From Streptococcus panodentis (GTDB taxonomy: Bacteria > Bacillota > Bacilli > Lactobacillales > Streptococcaceae), in NCBI RefSeq assembly GCF_017884005.1, contig NZ_QFAY01000029.1, positions 1 through 30,587 on the forward strand: 30,587 nt of DNA, given 5' to 3'. A program made the position numbers and the translations under genes. The notes under the pieces were generated by a model, which searched no databases, was not told the origin of the DNA, and saw only the letters and a list, made by a program, of their open reading frames with translations. Positions 16,641 to 24,595 of the stretch are shown one piece after another. Each line of letters starts with the position of its first letter. Positions within the stretch are counted from its first letter, which is position 1.

Positions 16641-17465
16641 ATGAACTGGTTACAGTCGCAGCCTGTGGTGCTGCAGGCTTTCTTGGCGGGGCTTTTCACA
16701 TGGGGGTGTACCATTGTGGGCTCGGCTGTTGTATTTTTCTTTAAACAGGTCAGCAGGAAACTGCTGGACATTATGATGGGCTTTGCGGCCGGTGTCATGA
16801 TTGCGGCTTCTTTTTGGTCGCTTTTGGCGCCCTCCATTGAGTATGCGCAAGCCTCTTATGGCAGTCTGTCCTGGCTGCCGGCAGCAGTTGGTTTTCTGGT
16901 TGGCGGCTTTTTCCTGCGTTTCATCGACGCAGTGGTGCCTCACTTGCACTTGAGCAAGGATATTTCGGAGGCAGAGAGCGTTCATGAGCACAGCCGCAAG
17001 AAGCTGTCCAAGACGGCCCTGCTCTTCTTAGCCATTACCATTCACAATTTTCCAGAAGGTTTGGCAGTCGGAGTAGCCTTTGGTGCTTTGGCCGCCAATC
17101 CAAGTCCGGAAGCCTTTGTTGGCGCGATTGGCCTAGCTTTGGGAATTGGCCTGCAAAACGTCCCGGAGGGGGCTGCTCTGTCCATTCCGATTCGGACAGA
17201 CGGCAAGTCTCGGCTTAAAGCCTTTTACTGGGGCTCCATGTCTGCGATTGTAGAGCCAATCGGGGCTGTTCTCGGAGCAGTAGCTGTTATGGCCATGACA
17301 GCTATTCTACCCTATGCCCTCTCCTTTGCAGCAGGAGCTATGATTTTCGTGGTGGTAGAGGAGTTGATACCGGATTCGCAGACCAATGGCAATACAGATG
17401 TGGCGACTTTAGGTCTCATGGTGGGCTTTGTTCTCATGATGGTTTTGGATGTGGCTTTGGGTTGA
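16641..17465 (+). CDS. ZIP family divalent-metal transporter
   Basis: A 274-residue integral membrane transporter of the ZIP (GufA-like) family, which brings zinc or related metals into the cytosol. It has about eight membrane segments. The metal-site motifs are HNFPEG (residues 135-140, segment IV) and NVPEG (173-177, segment V). A VVVEELIP motif follows near residue 238. A His/acid-rich cytoplasmic loop (about residues 101-118) fits metal sensing. GAGGGAGAAA lies before the ATG. A strong terminator follows. Which metal it carries is not shown. Confidence 0.92.
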   Translation: MNWLQSQPVVLQAFLAGLFTWGCTIVGSAVVFFFKQVSRKLLDIMMGFAAGVMIAASFWSLLAPSIEYAQASYGSLSWLPAAVGFLVGGFFLRFIDAVVPHLHLSKDISEAESVHEHSRKKLSKTALLFLAITIHNFPEGLAVGVAFGALAANPSPEAFVGAIGLALGIGLQNVPEGAALSIPIRTDGKSRLKAFYWGSMSAIVEPIGAVLGAVAVMAMTAILPYALSFAAGAMIFVVVEELIPDSQTNGNTDVATLGLMVGFVLMMVLDVALG

Positions 17466-17480
17466 TGCTAACTTGGAATC

Positions 17481-17515
17481 AAAGAGCGGAAGAAAGCGGA
17501 ATTTCCGCTCTTTTT
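17481..17515 (+). terminator. Terminator after the ZIP gene
   Basis: AAAGAGCGGAA (17481-17491) pairs perfectly with TTCCGCTCTTT (17503-17513), with T's continuing after it. Confidence 0.88.
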
Positions 17516-17517
17516 CT

Positions 17518-17547
17518 ACCACTTACTTAGGAAATCTTACCACTTAC
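17518..17547 (+). promoter_or_regulatory. LytTR-type direct repeat, copy 1
   Basis: ACCACTTAC occurs at 17518-17526 and again at 17539-17547, 21 bp apart start to start, two helical turns. It ends about 30 bp before the -10 box. Nine-bp direct repeats with 12-bp spacers are the known operator form for LytTR regulators such as AgrA, ComE, HdrR and BrsR. The exact regulator is unknown and not encoded here. Confidence 0.65.
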
Positions 17548-17577
17548 CGAAAAGGGGTAGATTTGCTATTGTCCATT

Positions 17578-17586
17578 TGTTAGGAT
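17578..17586 (+). promoter_or_regulatory. Extended -10 promoter of the broken hydrolase copy
   Basis: TGTTAGGAT (TG at 17578-17579, TAGGAT at 17581-17586) with a poor -35 (TAGATT). This suits a promoter that needs an activator bound at the direct repeats upstream. Confidence 0.5.
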
Positions 17587-17625
17587 AAGGGTGCAAAGGG
17601 GAAAATACATCTTAAGGAGGATATC

Positions 17626-18042
17626 ATGAAACCATCATTTTTGAAAAACGCTGTAGCGCTAGTAACTTGTGGCTTGCTCGCTCTAGGAGCGGGTCATGTT
17701 CAAGCTGACCAGCAGAAATTGCCGTCGGGCACATCCTACGACCAAATCGGTCAGAAGATTGAGGACTACTACAAGGAGCACGAAAAAAACAGTGCTGGTA
17801 TGGCGACGACCGTCATTGACAAGGACGGACAGACCATTTACCAAAACAACTTTGGCTATATGGACAAGGAAAATAAGCAAGCGGTGGATGACAACCCGGT
17901 CTTCGAGTGGGAGGGTCAACGACCAAAATCACCGTCTGGGTCAGTGTCATGCAGCTCTGGGCAAGATAGCGGATTTGGTTTAAATAGTCATCAAACAGAT
18001 ATAAACCAGCATTGCTATGATAGCAATGCTGGTTTTGTTTAG
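17626..18042 (+). pseudogene. Truncated serine hydrolase, copy 1 of the tandem family
   Basis: It begins like its intact neighbours: ATG with AAGGAGG upstream, a signal peptide ending near VQA|DQQ, and the same LPSGTSYDQIGQKIE start. At about 17911, where the others read EWGSATK, two extra bases shift the frame, so the SxxK nucleophile motif is lost. In the shifted frame the homology (TVWVSVMQLW) runs on to TAG 17968-17970. Homology ends at AAACAGATATAAA near 18005, after which a strong hairpin takes over. The formal frame closes at 18042 with 138 residues. A secreted fragment could still be made, but not an enzyme. Confidence 0.85.
18003..18040 (+). terminator. Very strong hairpin/terminator at the end of the broken copy
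   Basis: AAACCAGCATTGCTA pairs perfectly with TAGCAATGCTGGTTT over a TGA loop (15 bp), followed by TGTTT. It lies where homology to the other copies stops and isolates copy 1 from the next promoter. Confidence 0.8.
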
Positions 18043-18062
18043 CACTTCCCCCCACTTTTTCT

Positions 18063-18092
18063 ACCACTTACCTGCAGAAACTTACCACTTAC
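18063..18092 (+). promoter_or_regulatory. LytTR-type direct repeat, copy 2
   Basis: ACCACTTAC at 18063-18071 and 18084-18092, again exactly 21 bp apart, with a different spacer from copy 1. Conserved half-sites with a diverged spacer are what selection for binding would leave. Confidence 0.7.
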
Positions 18093-18122
18093 CGAAAAAG
18101 GGTAGATTTGGCGCTGCCCTTT

Positions 18123-18131
18123 TGTTAGGAT
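18123..18131 (+). promoter_or_regulatory. Extended -10 promoter of the serine hydrolase operon
   Basis: TGTTAGGAT (TG at 18123-18124, TAGGAT at 18126-18131), the same as in copy 1, with a similar AAGGGTGCAAAGGGGAA leader after it. It drives the three intact hydrolases and probably the alpha/beta hydrolase, since no other promoter or terminator is seen until 24451. Confidence 0.55.
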
Positions 18132-18175
18132 AAGGGTGCAAAGGGGAAGGCAGTTTAAATTCTAAGGAGGCAATC

Positions 18176-19972
18176 ATGAAAACATCATTTTTGAAAAGCG
18201 CTGTGGCGCTGGTAACATGTGGCTTGGTGGCTTTTGGAGCAGCGCAAGTTCGAGCTGACCAGCAAAAATTGCCGTCGGGCACGCCTTATGACCAAATCGG
18301 TCAGAAAATTGAAAATTTCCACAAGGAACACGAAAAAACCAGCGCGGGACTGGCGGCAGCAGTCTTTGATAAGGACGGCCAAACCATTTACCAAAAGAAC
18401 TTTGGCTATATGGACAAGGAAAAGAAGCTGGCTGTGGACGACAACTCGGTTTTTGAGTGGGGCTCTGCCACCAAATTGACCGTCTGGCTCAGCGTCATGC
18501 AGCTCTGGGAAGAAGGAAAAATTGACCTAAAAACAGATATAAAAGAGTATTTGCCCAAGGATTTCCTGAAACACCTCAAATACGACAAGCCCATTACCAT
18601 GCTGGATCTGATGAACCACCAAGCGGGTTTTGATGAAACGCCGCTGAACACAGGAACAGGCAAGAGCTTGGAAGAATTACTAAAAAGCCAGCCCGCTCAA
18701 ACTTATGAGCCAGGGACGGTGACATCCTATTCCAATTACAGTACAGCTCTAGCAGGCTATATCGTGGAGCGCATCAGCGGACAGGACTTTGCGGATTATG
18801 TCCACGAGCATATTTTCCAGCCTTTGGGCATGAACCATACCGCTCTCTTACCTGATTTGTCGGACAATACCTATGTCCGAGACAAGCGGCAGGGTGAGAA
18901 AACCTATGATACAAACGGAAGTTTATATCTAGATAAATTGCTTCCCGCGGATATTTATCCAGCGGGGCAGGCGACAGGGACTTTTGCCGATTTCAAGCGG
19001 TTCGCGCAAGCTCTTTTGAGAAAGGAAAAGCTCTTTAAGCGCCCAGAAACCTGGAATGAACTGTATCAGACAACTTCTACATTCTCAGATAAAGCAGTCG
19101 CTAAGAATGCCCACGGCTTTTGGGTGACAGAGTATGAGATAGGCTCTATTTTAGGGCACGGCGGTCATTCTTTTGCCGGTTTTTCCACCCTGATTTCGCT
19201 GGATTTCAAGTCGGGTATTGGCATGGTTACTATGGTAAATCAGAGAGAAGAAGCCACCTATTCTTTTGGTCTACCCGATTTGGTCTTTGGTAAGAAAAAG
19301 CAAGCCCCTAGCCAGTCTCAAAAAGACTTTCAAGAGGGCATGTATCGAACTTCTCGCTCCATTCAGCAAGGCCCGACCTCTATTTCGCGCCTTGCCCCCG
19401 CTTATACCTTTTATGTGAAAGATGTGATCAAAGACGGTCATTTATTAGTCAGCAACTATTGGCTTTTGCAACAGCGCCAAGGCCGAACAGAAGTTGAAAC
19501 AACCTATAATAATTTAGAAAAGCTCTCGCTTTGGGAGGTGATAAAGGATTATGGCTCTGTCGCTCTGCTGGGACTGGCATCGGTTTATGCCGTACTTGTT
19601 CTTCTGTTAGCTGCTTTGAGCAAGATATATCGCTCACTTTTTGGAAAAGAAAGCAAAAGACCGACTCCAAGAAGTTGGAAAATTTGGCATTATGGCACTT
19701 GCGGACTGATTTTGGTTAGCCTAGTCAATCTAGCAGGTCTCGTCATAGTTGCCGTTTCGGGCAAGTACATGCCCGATTATCGCTGGCAAGCCATTCTCTT
19801 TGCCCTGCTTGCACTGATTTTCTTAGTCAATGCTGGGTTGCCAATCTTTCTGCGTTCAAAATTCCAAGTGAGCAAGGGTCGAAAAATCTTGACCTACTTG
19901 ACCAGCAGCGCTTCACTTATCGTCGTTCTCAATATCCTTTATTGGAGCCTTTACCAGTGGTGGGCACTTTAA
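18176..19972 (+). CDS. Secreted membrane-anchored serine hydrolase, copy 2
   Basis: A class-C beta-lactamase/PBP-like serine hydrolase of 598 residues. The signal peptide ends near QVRA|DQQ (residue 27). The catalytic domain (about 40-365) shows SATK (97-100), YSN (185-187), and HGG (328-330) in place of KTG. A linker domain follows, then four C-terminal membrane segments (from about residue 452), so the enzyme should sit on the outer face of the membrane. Family members act as peptidases, esterases or D-aminopeptidases; the substrate is unknown. TAAGGAGG lies 7 nt before the ATG. It is the first intact gene of a tandem operon behind the LytTR-type repeats. Confidence 0.88.
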   Translation: MKTSFLKSAVALVTCGLVAFGAAQVRADQQKLPSGTPYDQIGQKIENFHKEHEKTSAGLAAAVFDKDGQTIYQKNFGYMDKEKKLAVDDNSVFEWGSATKLTVWLSVMQLWEEGKIDLKTDIKEYLPKDFLKHLKYDKPITMLDLMNHQAGFDETPLNTGTGKSLEELLKSQPAQTYEPGTVTSYSNYSTALAGYIVERISGQDFADYVHEHIFQPLGMNHTALLPDLSDNTYVRDKRQGEKTYDTNGSLYLDKLLPADIYPAGQATGTFADFKRFAQALLRKEKLFKRPETWNELYQTTSTFSDKAVAKNAHGFWVTEYEIGSILGHGGHSFAGFSTLISLDFKSGIGMVTMVNQREEATYSFGLPDLVFGKKKQAPSQSQKDFQEGMYRTSRSIQQGPTSISRLAPAYTFYVKDVIKDGHLLVSNYWLLQQRQGRTEVETTYNNLEKLSLWEVIKDYGSVALLGLASVYAVLVLLLAALSKIYRSLFGKESKRPTPRSWKIWHYGTCGLILVSLVNLAGLVIVAVSGKYMPDYRWQAILFALLALIFLVNAGLPIFLRSKFQVSKGRKILTYLTSSASLIVVLNILYWSLYQWWAL

Positions 19973-19988
19973 TAGAAAGGTAAGTATC

Positions 19989-21770
19989 ATGAAAACATCA
20001 TTTTTTAAACATTGCTTAACTGTGCTGACTTGCGGCTTGCTCGCTCTGGGAGCTGGTCACGCTTACGCTGACCAGCAGAAGTTGCCGTCAGGCACGCCTT
20101 ACGACCAAATTGGTCAGAAAATTGAGGATTACTACAAGGAACACGAAAAAACCAGTGCGGGACTGGCGACATCTGTTTTTGACAAGGACGGACAAACCAT
20201 TTACCAAAATAATTTTGGCTATGTAGACAAGGAAAAAAAGTTGGCGGTGGATGACAACTCAGTTTTCGAGTGGGGCTCTGCCACCAAGTTGACCGTCTGG
20301 GTCAGCGTCATGCAGCTTTGGGAAGAAGGCAAGATTGACCTTAAAACAGATATAAAAGAGTATCTGCCCAAGGATTTTCTCAAAGGCAAGCTCACATACG
20401 ACAAGCCAATCACCATGCTGGATCTGATGAACCACCAAGCAGGCTTTGGAGACACGGGGCTTGCCAAGGGAACTAGTAAGAACTTGGGAGATACGCTCAA
20501 AAAAGTACATATCTATCAAGCCTATGAGCCGGGAACAGTGACAGCCTACTCTAACTTTGGGACGGCTCTGGCAGGATATATCGTCGAGCGGATTAGCAGA
20601 CAATCTTATGCTGACTATGTCCACGAGCATATCTTTGAACCTTTAGATATGAGGCACACCGCTCTCTTACCCGATTTATCAGATAATCCCTATGTAGTAG
20701 AAAAACGTAAGGAAGTCAAAGGTTACACTAGAGACGGTCGGTTGATTGGCGAAGCTCCATATCTAATAGAAATGTACCCTGCTGGGCGAGCAACAGGAAC
20801 CTTGGAAGATTTCAAGGCATTCGCTCAGGCACTCCTGCAAAAGAAGACACTTTTTAAGCGTTCAGAGACTTGGGACACCCTTTATACAGCAACCTCTAAC
20901 TATCCTGATAGCGATCTTCCTACCAATGCTCATGGTTTTTGGAGTGACCTTTATCAAGACCAAGTTATCCTCGGGCACGGTGGTAATACAGCTGGTTTTT
21001 CATCAAGTTTGACCTTAGACTTAAAATCAGGTATCGCTGCTGTCATTTTAACGAACCAACTGGGCGAGAAAAATTATGTTGAGAAAATTCCCGAGCTGGT
21101 CTATGGGCAAAAGAAAGATGTTCCCAACAAAAAGAAAGAAGAACTCAAACCCGGCTTTTATCGTGACGCTAGTCAATTCTTTGGGCCTTTATCCATTGCG
21201 CGACTAAATATGGCGACCTTCTATATTGATAAAAATAGTGAAAATCGATTTTACTGGAGCTTGGAGAAAGTCGGTAAGCGAGAATTTATCAAGCGCCCAG
21301 TTTCTGATTACTTTAAACTATCTAACTGGGAAGTTGCCAAAGAATTCGGCAGTGTCATCCTATGGGGGTTAGCAATCTTCTATGCTCTTCTTAGTTTGGT
21401 ATCTGCTTTACTGGTCAAGCTCTACCGGCTCCTTGCCAAGCGGACAAACCGCAAACCTGTGACACTTGCTTGGTCGCTCTGGCATTATCTGACTTGCGGA
21501 CTTGTTTTGTCCACTGTACTCATAACCATTCTCATCGTGCAATATAATATGAACATCAGCGGCTCGCCAAATAACAGTGCTTGGCTCTATGTCATCTTTG
21601 CAATAACGGGTCTGCTGCTTCTTGCTAGTTCTGTTTTGCCAATTCTTCTGCGTTCAAAATTCCAAGTCAGCAAAGGCAGAAAAATCTTGACCTACTTGAC
21701 CAGCAGCGCTTCACTTATCGTCGTTCTCAATATCCTTTATTGGGGCCTGTACCAATGGTGGGCACTTTAA
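19989..21770 (+). CDS. Secreted membrane-anchored serine hydrolase, copy 3
   Basis: A 593-residue paralogue of the preceding gene, 16 bp downstream. The signal peptide ends near HAYA|DQQ. SATK is conserved in EWGSATKL, then YSN in AYSNFGT and HGG in GHGGNTAGFSS, so all three catalytic motifs are intact. The middle (about residues 350-450) and first membrane segments differ clearly from copy 2, while the last 40 residues are nearly identical. The intergenic 16 bp (19973-19988) recur exactly before copy 4, which marks the duplication unit. No promoter lies between copies. Confidence 0.88.
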   Translation: MKTSFFKHCLTVLTCGLLALGAGHAYADQQKLPSGTPYDQIGQKIEDYYKEHEKTSAGLATSVFDKDGQTIYQNNFGYVDKEKKLAVDDNSVFEWGSATKLTVWVSVMQLWEEGKIDLKTDIKEYLPKDFLKGKLTYDKPITMLDLMNHQAGFGDTGLAKGTSKNLGDTLKKVHIYQAYEPGTVTAYSNFGTALAGYIVERISRQSYADYVHEHIFEPLDMRHTALLPDLSDNPYVVEKRKEVKGYTRDGRLIGEAPYLIEMYPAGRATGTLEDFKAFAQALLQKKTLFKRSETWDTLYTATSNYPDSDLPTNAHGFWSDLYQDQVILGHGGNTAGFSSSLTLDLKSGIAAVILTNQLGEKNYVEKIPELVYGQKKDVPNKKKEELKPGFYRDASQFFGPLSIARLNMATFYIDKNSENRFYWSLEKVGKREFIKRPVSDYFKLSNWEVAKEFGSVILWGLAIFYALLSLVSALLVKLYRLLAKRTNRKPVTLAWSLWHYLTCGLVLSTVLITILIVQYNMNISGSPNNSAWLYVIFAITGLLLLASSVLPILLRSKFQVSKGRKILTYLTSSASLIVVLNILYWGLYQWWAL

Positions 21771-21786
21771 TAGAAAGGTAAGTATC

Positions 21787-23580
21787 ATGAAAACATCATT
21801 TTTGAAGAGCACTGTGGCGCTGCTGACTTGCGGCTTGCTCGCTTTTGGAGTAGCGCAAGTTCGAGCCGATGAGCAAAAATTGCCGTCGGGGACATCTTAC
21901 GACCAAATCGGACAGAAGATTGAGGATTATTATCAGAAAAACGAGAAAACCAGCGCAGGACTGGCAACATCTATTTTTGACAAGGACGGTCAAACCATTT
22001 ACCAAAATAATTTTGGCTATGTAGACAAGGAAAAAAAGTGGGCGGTGGATGACAACTCAGTTTTCGAGTGGGGCTCTGTAACGAAATTAACCGTCTGGGT
22101 CAGCGTCATGCAGCTCTGGGAAGAGGGGAAAATTGACCTAAAAACCGACATCAAAGAGTATCTGCCCAAGGATTTTCTCAAAAGCAAGCTCAAATTTGAC
22201 AAACCCATTACCATGCTTGACCTCATGAACCACCAAGCAGGCTTCGCAGATGTTGACTTGGCCAAAAATGAAGACAAAGACCTAGCCCATACGCTACAAA
22301 AGGCGCCGATTATTCAAGCCTATGAGCCGGGGACAATAACTGCTTATTCCAATTTTGGAACGGTGCTTGCTGGCTACATCGTCGAGCGGATTAGCGGACA
22401 ATCTTACGCTGACTATGTGCACGAGCATATTTTTCAGCCCTTAGGTATGAAGCACACCGCTATTTTGCCCGATTTTTCGGATAATGACTATGTGGTCGAA
22501 AAACGCAAGGAAATCAAGGGCTACACCTCAGACGGTCAGCTGATTGGCGAGGCAAACAAGCCTAATCCTTACTATCCGAGCGGGCGAGCAACAGGAACTT
22601 TGAAAGACTTTAAGACCTTTGCCCAAGCACTCCTGCAAAAGAAGACACTTTTTAGGCGCGCGGAAACTTGGGACACCCTTTATACGGCGACTTCGACTTT
22701 TCCTGATAGCAAACTCCCAATCAATGCTCACGGATTTTGGAGTGACCTTTATCAAGACCGCGTTATCCTCGGTCACGGTGGTAATACGGCTGGCTTTTCA
22801 TCCATATTAACTTTGGATTTCAAATCAGGTATCGCTACCGTCATTTTAACCAATCAACAATACGAAAGTAACTATCTTAAAAAAATTCCTGAGCTGATTT
22901 ATGGAAACAAGGCAACTACTTCAGAGAAGATAAAAGCAGAGTTTAAACCGGGCGTTTATCGCTCAAGTCGCGTTTTCACCAATGCCTTATCAATCACGCG
23001 CATTGCTCCGCCAATAACTAACTATCTTGAGAAAAATAGTAAATTTGTCACTCAAAAATACTGGGAATTGGAGAAAAACGGCAAGCAAGAACGGCTGAAA
23101 TTGCCTATCGCAGACTACCTTAAACTTTCCACATGGGATGTAGTCAAGGATTACGGCAGTCTCGTCTTGTGGTGCCTCGCTGCTTTCTATGCCCTCCTCA
23201 TCCCTGTATCTGCTTTACTGGTCAAACTCTATCGGCTTCTTTTCAAGCGGAAAAATCACAAACTTACACCGCTTGCTTGGTCGCTCTGGCAATACCTGAC
23301 TTGCGGGTTCATTCTATCTACCATGCTCCTGCTTTACTTCTTTATCCAAAGCGTCCTGAGTCTACATTCCTCACCAAACAGCCGTGTTTGGCTTTCTATG
23401 GGCTTTGCAGCTGTGGGAGTTAGCCTCCTGGTTAGCCTTATTGCCTCATTCTTCCTGCGCTCAAAATTCCAAGTGAGCAAGGGTCGAAAAATCTTGACCT
23501 ACTTGACCAGCAGTGCTTCACTTATCGTCGTTCTCAATCTCCTCTACTGGAGCCTATATCAGTGGTGGACGCTCTACTAA
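21787..23580 (+). CDS. Secreted membrane-anchored serine hydrolase, copy 4
   Basis: A 597-residue paralogue, closest to copy 3 across the catalytic domain. The nucleophile motif is SVTK rather than SATK, which keeps Ser and Lys. YSN (AYSNFGT) and HGG (GHGGNTAGFSS) are present. The signal peptide ends near QVRA|DEQ. Four C-terminal membrane segments end in QWWTLY. The segment between the catalytic domain and the membrane part diverges from the other copies, suggesting different substrates or partners. The alpha/beta hydrolase begins 14 bp later. Confidence 0.88.
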   Translation: MKTSFLKSTVALLTCGLLAFGVAQVRADEQKLPSGTSYDQIGQKIEDYYQKNEKTSAGLATSIFDKDGQTIYQNNFGYVDKEKKWAVDDNSVFEWGSVTKLTVWVSVMQLWEEGKIDLKTDIKEYLPKDFLKSKLKFDKPITMLDLMNHQAGFADVDLAKNEDKDLAHTLQKAPIIQAYEPGTITAYSNFGTVLAGYIVERISGQSYADYVHEHIFQPLGMKHTAILPDFSDNDYVVEKRKEIKGYTSDGQLIGEANKPNPYYPSGRATGTLKDFKTFAQALLQKKTLFRRAETWDTLYTATSTFPDSKLPINAHGFWSDLYQDRVILGHGGNTAGFSSILTLDFKSGIATVILTNQQYESNYLKKIPELIYGNKATTSEKIKAEFKPGVYRSSRVFTNALSITRIAPPITNYLEKNSKFVTQKYWELEKNGKQERLKLPIADYLKLSTWDVVKDYGSLVLWCLAAFYALLIPVSALLVKLYRLLFKRKNHKLTPLAWSLWQYLTCGFILSTMLLLYFFIQSVLSLHSSPNSRVWLSMGFAAVGVSLLVSLIASFFLRSKFQVSKGRKILTYLTSSASLIVVLNLLYWSLYQWWTLY

Positions 23581-23594
23581 AAGAAAGGAAAGTT

Positions 23595-24446
23595 ATGACC
23601 CATTCTCAAAAAATCGAAACAATGATTCAAAACGGCTCCGACCAACTCTACACCGTTTGCTATCCCAATCCTGACAAGGAAACGATTATCCTGCTGCACG
23701 GTGGACCGGGAACGCCTGATGACTTCAAGCTCTTTATCCCTAAGCTCGAAAAAGATTATCAACTGATTGTCTTTCACCAGCGGGGAACGAGAAAATCGCC
23801 CTGCCTGAGTGGCGACTACAGCATGGAAGCCTACATTGCGGACATCAACACGATTGCCGACCACTTCAATGTAGATAAATTTCACCTTTTGGGACATTCC
23901 TGGGGCGGATTGTACGCGCAAATCTACGCCAGCAAAATCCCTGAGCGGGTTCTTAGTTTCTTTCTTTCCTCTCCGGGAACAGGCACGAGCAAGCAGTGGC
24001 AGCAAATGGAAAAAGAGATGATGAATTACAATAAAAATCACTGCACGACTATCGAATGGCTAAAAATGGGAATCTATTCTCTGCTCGGCAATCTTGGTAG
24101 TTCCAAGGCTTCGCAAGCTCTCTTTCGCCAAGTTGTCCGTAATTACAATGCCGACTATCCAGCCTTTCATGATGTGAAACTAGACATGAGCAATGTTTCA
24201 GTCCAAGCAGGCAATCAGACAAGAAAGGAAATTATGGCCTATCCTCTCTTGCCCCGACTAGAAGATCCTGCTTTTCCTATTACCGTGACCTTTGGTGACA
24301 ATGATATTTTTGGTGCCAGTGGACATTTTGTCATCAGCCGCTACCCTAGCGCCCAAGTCTTTACGATTAAAAACAGCGGCCACTTCCCATTTCTTCATAA
24401 TCCGCAGGATTACTTTGCTATCTTGCACCAGCATTTTCAACCTTAG
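23595..24446 (+). CDS. Alpha/beta hydrolase, proline-iminopeptidase-like
   Basis: A cytosolic 283-residue alpha/beta hydrolase with no signal peptide. The oxyanion motif HGGPG (35-39) is that of proline iminopeptidases. The nucleophile is Ser102 in GHSWGG. The acid is probably in GDNDIFG (Asp235 or Asp237), and His263 lies in SGHFPF. An open frame from 23562 overlaps copy 4, but AGAAAGGAAAG just before ATG 23595 decides the start. It is the last gene of the hydrolase operon and ends at a strong terminator. Its place suggests it may finish off products released by the surface enzymes; that is inference. Confidence 0.87.
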   Translation: MTHSQKIETMIQNGSDQLYTVCYPNPDKETIILLHGGPGTPDDFKLFIPKLEKDYQLIVFHQRGTRKSPCLSGDYSMEAYIADINTIADHFNVDKFHLLGHSWGGLYAQIYASKIPERVLSFFLSSPGTGTSKQWQQMEKEMMNYNKNHCTTIEWLKMGIYSLLGNLGSSKASQALFRQVVRNYNADYPAFHDVKLDMSNVSVQAGNQTRKEIMAYPLLPRLEDPAFPITVTFGDNDIFGASGHFVISRYPSAQVFTIKNSGHFPFLHNPQDYFAILHQHFQP

Positions 24447-24450
24447 CATG

Positions 24451-24482
24451 AACCTCTAAAGTTTTCCAACTTTAGAGGTTTT
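24451..24482 (+). terminator. Terminator of the hydrolase operon
   Basis: AACCTCTAAAGTT (24451-24463) pairs perfectly with AACTTTAGAGGTT (24468-24480) over TTCC. Only a short run of T follows. Confidence 0.85.
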
Positions 24483-24535
24483 CACTTATCTGCAACTTAT
24501 CCCTCTTTTTCTTTTATTTAAGGGTAGTGAAAAGG

Positions 24536-24564
24536 ATGACATCCGCTTTCAAAAATGGTAGAAT
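24536..24564 (+). promoter_or_regulatory. Promoter of the rml genes
   Basis: ATGACA (24536-24541), 17-bp spacer, TAGAAT (24559-24564), 31 bp before rmlA. Confidence 0.65.
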
Positions 24565-24595
24565 AAGGAGAATACATTAAGAGAGGAAACTCATT

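Noticed and set aside
17683..18067. Antisense frames across the broken hydrolase copy.
   Set aside because: No start signals and no protein family. They arise from the duplicated coding DNA on the + strand.
17518..18092. The repeated ACCACTTAC units as a CRISPR array.
   Set aside because: The repeats are 9 bp, in pairs, with fixed 12-bp spacers and duplicated promoters. There are no cas genes.
24479..24500. CACTTAT-type repeats (TTCACTTAT, GCAACTTAT) before rmlA that recall the ACCACTTAC boxes.
   Set aside because: The start-to-start spacing is 11 bp, not 21, and the half-sites are poor. The rmlA promoter has a good -35 and -10 and does not need an activator.
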